Shown one piece after another: positions 20,535-26,374 of a stretch of DNA of 26,374 nucleotides (position 1 is the first letter of the stretch; each line of letters opens with the position of its first letter). Below the pieces are notes generated by a model. It saw only the letters and a program-made list of their open reading frames with translations. It did no database searches and was not told the DNA's origin. The position numbers and the translations under genes were made by a program. Source of the DNA: Lenisia limosa (lineage: Eukaryota > Breviatea). The stretch is taken from positions 1 through 26,374 of the forward strand of contig LPNZ01007057.1 of the NCBI GenBank assembly GCA_001655205.1, in the 5' to 3' direction.

Positions 20535-22082
20535 AAGAAAGCCCCCGCAACTCCCAAAGCAGAATCGAAAACCAAATCTGCCCCAAAAACTGTCAAGAAA
20601 ACCCCAGTCAAGAAGCCAGCTAAAATGGCAGAAAATGCGGTAGTGGAAGGCGAATGTGCTACAAAGTTTTGGCTTTTTAAGTCCGAACCTGGTAAGTGGC
20701 TTAACGCATCTCTGCGCTTATGATATATCATATACTTTCCATCCTCACCCCCACACAACCCCAGATACACGACTCGAAAATGGAGTGGACGTTTCATTTT
20801 CATTTGATGAACTCAAGAAGGTGCCCTCCGAGGGGTGGAATGGTGTGCGTAACTACCAGGTAAAGCGGGCTATATGGGATGGCAGTGGTGTTATTTGCCA
20901 AGTGAGTTGACATCTTTATTTTGGAACAGTATCGGCTCCATAATGAGCTGATTAGATAACTCACCTCTTACCCACTAGGCTAGGAACTGCATGATAGACA
21001 TGAAAGTCGGAGACCTTGGGTTTTTTTACCATTCGAACTGTAAGACTCCAGGCATCATTGGAGTTGTCAAGGTGGGTTTCTACAGGATGGAAATGTGCCA
21101 ACAAAAGGAATGGGTTCTGATGGGCCAAGGGTTAACCGACGGTACTTTTGAAATCTAGGGAGATCGGAATGTGGAAGGTTCCGATTTCTTCAACTAATAA
21201 GTTGTATACGCGGCTAGTTGGTGTTTTAAACAACATAGTAGTGTCTGAATAATGTTTTAAACCTCTGCAATAGCGGAACTTCTCATTTTGGCTTGAGATA
21301 CAGGCTTAGAAAATTCCGATCTCCTGGTAGTTAGGCCGGCCCTTGTCCTATCAGAACCCATTCTGTACACCACTCAACTGATAATTGACTGAAAAGTCTC
21401 AATACTTCCGAGTTTCAGAGACTTGTCAGTCATCACATGATATCACTGTAAAGAAATATAACCACGTGAAAATGATGATACGATTACCACATAATCCTGA
21501 CCGCATTTTATTTATGTATGTAGGTGACCAAGGAAGCTTACGCAGATCCGTGCCAGTTCGATTCGAAATCTCCATATTTCGCCCCCAAGTCAAAAAAGGA
21601 TAACCCAATCTGGAAACAAGTTGCGGGGTGACCAATATCTGTCATTTTAGGCAATGAAGGTCTTCGAAGTTATATTTCAGGTTGATATCAGCTTTGTGAG
21701 ACAACTACCGAAGTTTGTTTCCTTAGAGGCAATGAAACATTTCAAGTTGGTCAATTATCCACTTCTTCTCCATTCATTCTTTCTTTTGTTTTCACCAGAT
21801 ATGACATCTATCCCCCCAGGCAAACACACTTATCGACAATGGGTCTTTTCCGTTACCCCCGCCTGTCAGTGGGACCAGTCCCGCGAGAGTGCTGGAGCCA
21901 CATTTTGACTATGGCTGGCGAGGATGAAGCAAACTTGACTGAAGATGAACCAAAACCAACACAAGATGACACTGTAGGAGTTGGAGCAGTTTTTATATGG
22001 TTTTAGAAGTAGAAGGAGGGTAAACAAGAAGTAACTGATTATCTTTCAGGTGTCAAAGTCTGCAATGGAGAAGACTGGTTAA
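20535..22082 (+). CDS. THYN1: EVE-domain protein, THYN1-like (PUA-like fold)
   Basis: Exons: 20535-20691, 20765-20859, 20979-21071, 21524-21619, 21681-21745, 21820-21973 and 22050-22082 (TAA); phases agree throughout. THYN1/EVE proteins have a PUA-like fold and are thought to bind modified nucleic acids; their cell role is poorly defined. Motifs in order: TKFWLFKSEP (domain start), WNGVRNYQ-ARN across the second junction, GDLGFFYHSNCKTPGIIGVV (catalogue FYHSN block), VTKEAYADPCQFD, SKKDNPIW, VDISFVRQLPKFVSLEAMK and MGLFRYPRLSVGPVP. The part before the domain is Lys/Pro/Ala-rich, histone-tail-like. Either an upstream exon joins at 20535 (230 residues from there) or translation starts at the in-frame ATG 20625 (200 residues); a TAG precedes 20535 in frame. 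The acidic tail (AGEDEANLTEDEPKPTQDD) is extra to the domain. Intron 3 carries a foldback element. Confidence 0.9.
21109..21362. repeat. Foldback element in an EVE-gene intron
   Basis: Ends are inverted repeats AATGGGTTCTGA (21109-21120) and TCAGAACCCATT (21351-21362). A second inverted pair, AGATCGGAAT (21161-21170) and ATTCCGATCT (21313-21322), lies further in. Size is 254 bp. It sits in intron 21072-21523. No clear target duplication is seen and no coding sequence is inside. Confidence 0.78.
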
Positions 22083-22612
22083 AAGTCTGTGAAAAAAGTG
22101 ACTTCTTAGTTTGAGAATTGGCAATGTTTTCTGTTAAAGCATGAAAGGTATCATGTTTAATTGATGTTTAATTATGGAGTAAGTTTCGGTCTATAATACA
22201 ATACTAAGACAGCCCAATTGGTACCGAGTTTTCTTTCCTTCAGTGGTTGGGTTTTGAAAAAGATAATAAAAAGGGAAAACAGGTAAAAAAAATAATATAT
22301 AAGCGAGACTCGAACCCACTGTCCTTTAATACCACTTTCATTTTCAGGCACAGACTTCTCACACTCTATTTCAGTGCTATTTCACGTACGTAACAAACGT
22401 TAAATCATGGTAAATAGTATTATCAGTATTATTGGTATTTGAAGTGTGTCTGGAGAGTGTTTGGCATTGGCATTATTGGAGGTTATATTTGGCTGTGATC
22501 TGCTGTGATCTGCTACGGTCTTGCTGTGATCTTGGGATCTTCGTTATAGGTTTTCCAGAGCTTTTCCCTTGTCCCCTTGTCAGTGCATAATAGTCGCAGT
22601 ATATTGAATATT
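22083..22612. other. Spacer with a weak tRNA-like remnant and short tandem repeats
   Basis: 530 bp between two plus-strand genes. On the minus strand near 22303-22382 a B-box-like GGGTTCGAGTCTC with a following T-run resembles a decayed Pol III unit; the cloverleaf is poor. GCTGTGATCT is repeated in near-perfect copies around 22492-22532. The promoter of the secreted-protein gene should lie at the right end. Confidence 0.45.
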
Positions 22613-25600
22613 ATGAAATTTATAGCTATTCTTTTGTTGCTAGGCCTCTTCCAAGTCTTTGGCGAAGAACAGATAGCTTCTCAATGGAGCTCCAAGTCCG
22701 CTGTATGTTCTTATATTTGGGGATTTAATTTATATTTAGGTGACTTTCATGGAATTGAACATGATGGTTATGGACTTCTCTGTCAAAATGTTTGTTCGCT
22801 GTCTTTGCTTTCAACCTTATTCTTATTAGGGAAGGTGAATATTTCTACGATTATCCCAACCAAAAAGTATGCGAAGCATCCAAATTGAAACAGTTCTAAT
22901 CCGAAATACCTCACCATGTAATCATGTAGTCCCGCTTCTCTTTCGAGAAGGTCCATCTTACTGTTGACCAAAACCAACCTGAACGCGATGGTTTGCGGGA
23001 CTGTGTGAAAGTGCAAAAATCCCGAAGGAACTTGTCTGGTCCGGTATGATAGAGATTATGCGAAAAAAAACTTTGTCCAACTATATGCATTGCTGTTGCA
23101 TTGCCTCCTTGGCAATCCGGGTATTTCTGAGTAGTTTTGATTGTGTATTGCCATGAGAAGTATCGTAGTTTTCTATTATTGTTTTTTTGAAAGGGGTGTG
23201 TGGAATAGATGGGATTCAATTTGGCGGCCAGTCAGGTCCGGCATAATACAGATTATGCGAAAAAAAACTTTGTCCAACTATGTGCATATTTGCATTGCTC
23301 TTGCATTGCCTCTTTGGCAATCCGGGGTATTTCTGAATAGTTTTGATTGTGTATTGTCATGAGAAGTATCGTGGTTTTCCATATTTTTGTTTTTTTTGAA
23401 AGGGGTTTGTGTGGAAGAGATTCAATTGATTGTTCCCATCTTTTTTTTTTTCTTCTTTTTTTTTTCTCTCTTTTTTTGAGTTTTAACTAGCCTTAGATAA
23501 GCTTGTGTTTGGACAAGGGGAGTGGAATAATAATACATATTTCAATTAGAATTACTTTTATTTGAAAAATTCCAGAAAATGCAATTTGATTTTTACCATA
23601 GTAATAGTTAAAACCCGCAGTGATTGTGGTATATATTACATATAGGTAATGTGCTTATGAATATGGTGGTGGTTTTGTTTGACAACAATCGCAAATTAAG
23701 GCTATTTCTGGCCACTTTAAATTTCTCATTGATTGAACGCATTCAAACGCCGCAGTCATGAAGACCACCATCCAGACTGCTCGCCGCCACCTTGCTGAAA
23801 TCGACCTCGGCCACAGCCTTAACGCCGTGCGTGACCATATGCTGGAGTATGTGGGGCTGTACTCTCTCTTGCTTCCCGAAGGAGTGTTTTGCGAGCACCG
23901 GAATCAAGTATTTGATGTCGTCATTGAATTTAAATTATATTATCAATGAGAAATAATTCAAAGGGTGTATCTGGTCAAAGCGGTCCACACCATCTCGCAT
24001 ATAAGAGATATTGGATTATGGACCACCCAAATATTTGCCTTATAACGCTGTACACAGCTTTCTGCGTGCCTACCTAGCAATAGGTGTCCAGGTTGAAACC
24101 GGTTTTTCAAGAAATTCTCGATATTTTGATTCAGAATCAACAACTTAGCTCACCCATACAATCACCCCCGCCCCCCTAACAAATTACTCAATTCTCACGC
24201 ATTTCTCACACAAGCAGTATCGACGTCCTGGCTGATGGCGTCAACGTGCTGCGCTACGACCAGGGCAAGAACTTCACCTGGGGTACCAATGAGGAAGGCA
24301 ACAAGGTGGGGGGGGGGGGAGTACAGTGACCACGTTTGGAATTGGTCCTAATATAAGTGGGACCCCAGCGATCTTTCACTTAAACAAAAACAAAAGACTG
24401 ACCTTTTTCGGTGCTGTTTCTCCAGACTAGTATCGACTATCAATGATACCTGTGCTTCACTTCGGTTCGAAAAAGACCGATACAATATCGATAGTTTTCG
24501 AGGATTTATCGAGAAATTCAGTCTTTTTTCGAAACGAAGTGAAGCATTAATGATACCTTAAGAAAATCCCTTTCTTGAAACATGTCGAAATGGTATCCGA
24601 CTCTCAGGTTGACTCAAAAAATTTGGGTTTCCCTCTGGCTTGAAAAGATACAGTTGCCCCAATGTTCATATCACATGTATTCTGATTCAATAACGACATT
24701 ATTGGTCTTTTTGGGACCGTCGGGAAGCCAGAAGTACATCAAAGCCGCCCAGTTTGATCTCTTTATTCCTATAGGAGTGCACCTGCGAAGACCTTGATTC
24801 AACCATGAACCCCCTCTACCTCCCCCCTGGTATGCTGGATGGGACGTGAGTCGGTTTCACTTCGGTTCGAAAAAAAGATCTTATAAATCCTCGAAAACTA
24901 TCTATTGTCCGGTCTTTTTCGAACCGAAGTGAAGCCCTAGATGTGAGAGGTATTGGACTCAGAACATGATATATCGATATATTGCCCATACAAATTAGCT
25001 TTTTTTTTCAGCATCACACTTCATCCCCTTTGCCTGCCAATATGATCCAATATTTATTACCGTTCTCGCCTTACTTGTGATTGACGGTTGCAGGAGCCGA
25101 GGCTGCCGGCTTGGAAGACATTACGCTCATGCTCAAGGGTGGTGAGACTAAAAAAATTCAGGTGGGGGTGCAATACTCTTTCTGAACACCAAATATAACC
25201 GTCCTGATTTATCGAATCAGACGGTCAGCCGAGTGAGTGTGTTTCATTAATGTATTTCATAGAGTATACCAAATAAATTCGAAGCACCATCACAGACTGT
25301 TCTGTTTTCTTCACCGCTTAATGTGACCAAATGCCTAGGCCAAGAAGTACACAATTGACCTGTCCCGCGGTCCCAGTGACTACCTTCCCTCCGGCCGCCG
25401 TGAGGATGATGGCATGCCTTCTCTCGATGTTGGAGGAGGGGGGGGGGGTAAAATTGGAAAATTTATGAAACAAAAAAGCCCGAAATCAACTCTGTTAGCT
25501 GACAACACATGAGGGTTGATAACGACAGGGTTGGATGGATGGGGGGTCTGAATAAACACTTTTCAAGCCAAAAACACGTAATGACGCAATACAGATGGCT

Positions 25601-26374
25601 TTCTACCTCATCAACGACAAGCTTGTTTCCTTCCGTGTCAGCATGGATATGATGATCATGAAGATCGTAATGAACACGGATTTCGAGTCTGGGGGGGGGG
25701 GGCTTCACCTGNNNNNNNNNNNNNNNNNNNNNNNNNNNNNNNNNNNNNNNNNNNNNNNNNNNNNNNNNNNNNNNNNNNNNNNNNNNNNNGTTCTATTGAC
25801 TACTTTATCTACCACCGCTTCCTGGTTTAAATATCCTAAATCACCCTGATATACAGTGACCGGGATAAGCCCGATTTGCAATGTGATTTCCCAAGGAAAA
25901 TCGGTTACGGCTTATCCCAGTCACTGTATTGTTGATATATTTGTATCCCCTTTTCTCAAAGAAAGCACTCCCCCTTTACCTTCTTCAGTGAGATCACCCT
26001 TGGAATGCCTGATATGGAGATCTTCGAAGCCGACCCAGACCTCTGCGTTTGTCCCGAGAAGCCCGAGGCCGATACCACGGACGATTTCGTTCCTTGTGAT
26101 GCTGATGTAAGCTGATCATTGGAACTGTTTTGGTTGTGTTTTGCGATGTTTAAGGAAATTTAGAGTTTCCTCTGGTCCAAAAAGACCGATCAAATATCAA
26201 TTGTTTTCGAGGATTTATCGAGAAACTCAGTCTTTTTTGACCACACCAATACATTTTCCCCCTCCATTGGTTGTATTTTGGACAGCATCCCTACGCTGAC
26301 TGCTGCAGGTTAAGGGCTGCACCTGCTCTAAGAAACTTCCTGTTGCTCTCGAATTCTGCACTGATGTTGACTGG
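22613..26374 (+). CDS. Secreted cysteine-rich protein of unknown function (3' end outside window)
   Basis: Exons: 22613-22702, 22930-22990, 23756-23850, 24058-24083, 24218-24305, 24775-24829, 25094-25161, 25339-25428, 25595-25686, 25989-26106 and 26309 to the window end. All joins keep phase: 849 nt, 283 codons, open at the edge. Exon 1 encodes a classic signal peptide (MKFIAILLLLGLFQVFG, cleavage probably near GEE), so the product should enter the secretory pathway. The mature part is unrecognised. Cys-x-Cys motifs recur in ECTCEDLD, DLCVCPEKPE and KGCTCSKKLP, with further single cysteines, suggesting disulphides; there is an acidic, methionine-rich segment (MPDMEIFEADPD) and a possible N-glycosylation site (KNFTWG). 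Exons from 23756 onward use C/G-ending codons heavily, unlike exon 1, hinting at high expression or at two genes. The donor after 22990 is inferred: reading on instead stops at 23049, and 23758 is an ATG, so a separate downstream gene is the main alternative. Introns are loaded with repeats. Confidence 0.65.
23038..23430 (+). repeat. Tandem duplication, two copies of about 197 bp
   Basis: Two direct copies start GGTCCGG at 23038 and 23235. Shared words include GATTATGCGAAAAAAAACTT, TTTTGATTGTGTATTG and TGAAAGGGG. They differ by scattered substitutions and small indels. The pair lies in the intron 22991-23755 of the secreted-protein gene. Confidence 0.92.
24452..24548 (+). repeat. MITE family 1, copy F with 10-bp target duplication
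   Basis: A full copy with ends GCTTCACTTCGGTTCG and CGAAACGAAGTGAAGC. It is flanked by the 10-bp direct repeat AATGATACCT at 24442-24451 and 24549-24558. It lies in the intron 24306-24774 of the secreted-protein gene. Confidence 0.95.
24851..24939 (-). repeat. MITE family 1, copy G with target duplication
   Basis: A full copy whose core is inverted relative to copy F (TAAATCCTCGAAAACTAT). The flanking 8-mers GACGTGAG (24843-24850) and GATGTGAG (24940-24947) differ by one base. It lies in the next intron of the same gene, 24830-25093. Confidence 0.93.
25431..25525 (+). repeat. Repeat family 2, copy next to a splice donor
   Basis: A G-run is followed by GTAAAATTGGAAAATTTATG, then GAAATCAACTCTGTTAGC and GAGGGTTGATAA, closely matching the copy at 15695. 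Its G-rich end begins 2 nt after the GT donor of the secreted-protein exon 25339-25428. Confidence 0.88.
25854..25926. mobile_element. pogo/Tc1-like mini-element (MITE) with TA target duplication
   Basis: A 73-bp element with inverted ends CAGTGACCGGGATAAGCC and GGCTTATCCCAGTCACTG (one mismatch), flanked on both sides by TA (25852-25853 and 25927-25928). Ends starting CAGT and TA duplications are typical of pogo-type DNA transposons. There is no transposase, so it would be non-autonomous. It lies in the intron 25687-25988 of the secreted-protein gene. Confidence 0.85.
26166..26246 (+). repeat. MITE family 1, copy H (ends diverged)
   Basis: The core matches copies D and F (TCGAGGATTTATCGAGAAAC), but the outer terminal repeats have changed (TTCCTCTGGTCC and GACCACACC). 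It lies in the intron 26107-26308 of the secreted-protein gene. Confidence 0.85.

Noticed and set aside
20535-20700. Frame starting MATTPTLLEESPR just before the EVE domain
   Set aside because: It reads through the AG acceptor in a frame different from TKFWLFKSEP and stops soon after.
1-26374. CRISPR array, operon, prokaryotic or viral system
   Set aside because: No regularly spaced repeats with spacers, no ribosome-binding-site gene runs, and no phage or virus hallmark genes; all genes are spliced or typical eukaryotic.

Overview
This window is intron-rich nuclear DNA from a eukaryote, most likely a single-celled one (an alga or another protist). The evidence is spliced genes with GT..AG introns, a set of eukaryotic housekeeping proteins (APC/C activator, RNase P/MRP subunit, AP-1 sigma, peroxin 16, EVE-domain protein) and a two-component receiver domain, which animals lack. 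I cannot name the species. Introns run from 32 nt to several hundred nt. The sequence is a draft with N gaps at 298-418, 1533-1763, 2752-2902, 3235-3370, 3887-3949, 13236-13322, 19177-19263 and 25712-25789. Most gaps touch repeats or long C/G runs. All multi-exon models below were built by hand from splice consensus, reading phase and remembered family motifs. No search was run.

Layout, left to right: a serine/proline-rich response regulator (+, to 3598); a single-exon CDC20 (-, 4136-5497); a MYND-finger protein of unknown function (+, 14 exons, 5762-8774); POP4/RPP29 (-, 7 exons, 8968-10643); AP-1 sigma (+, 10877-12236); PEX16 (-, 12348-16174); an unrecognised basic/serine-rich protein (-, 16910-19582); an EVE-domain (THYN1-like) protein (+, 20535-22082); and a secreted, cysteine-rich protein of unknown function (+, 22613 to beyond the window). 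Neighbours are packed head-to-head (CDC20/MYND, POP4/AP1S, unknown/THYN1) or tail-to-tail (RR/CDC20, MYND/POP4, AP1S/PEX16) with spacers of about 110-950 bp. The genes do not form one pathway. They look like an ordinary housekeeping neighbourhood holding two or three lineage-specific genes.

The most unusual content is in the introns. One short palindromic element recurs eight times, seven of them inside modelled introns. Four copies are bounded by 7-10 bp target duplications, which suggests an active or recently active MITE family. A second repeat family lies in introns with its G- or C-rich end close to splice sites in three cases, which recalls introner-type elements. A pogo-like mini-element, a foldback element, a tandem 197-bp duplication and a tRNA(Phe)-like Pol III unit also sit in introns. 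Many introns start with GT followed by a G-run, and several acceptors are preceded by C-runs.
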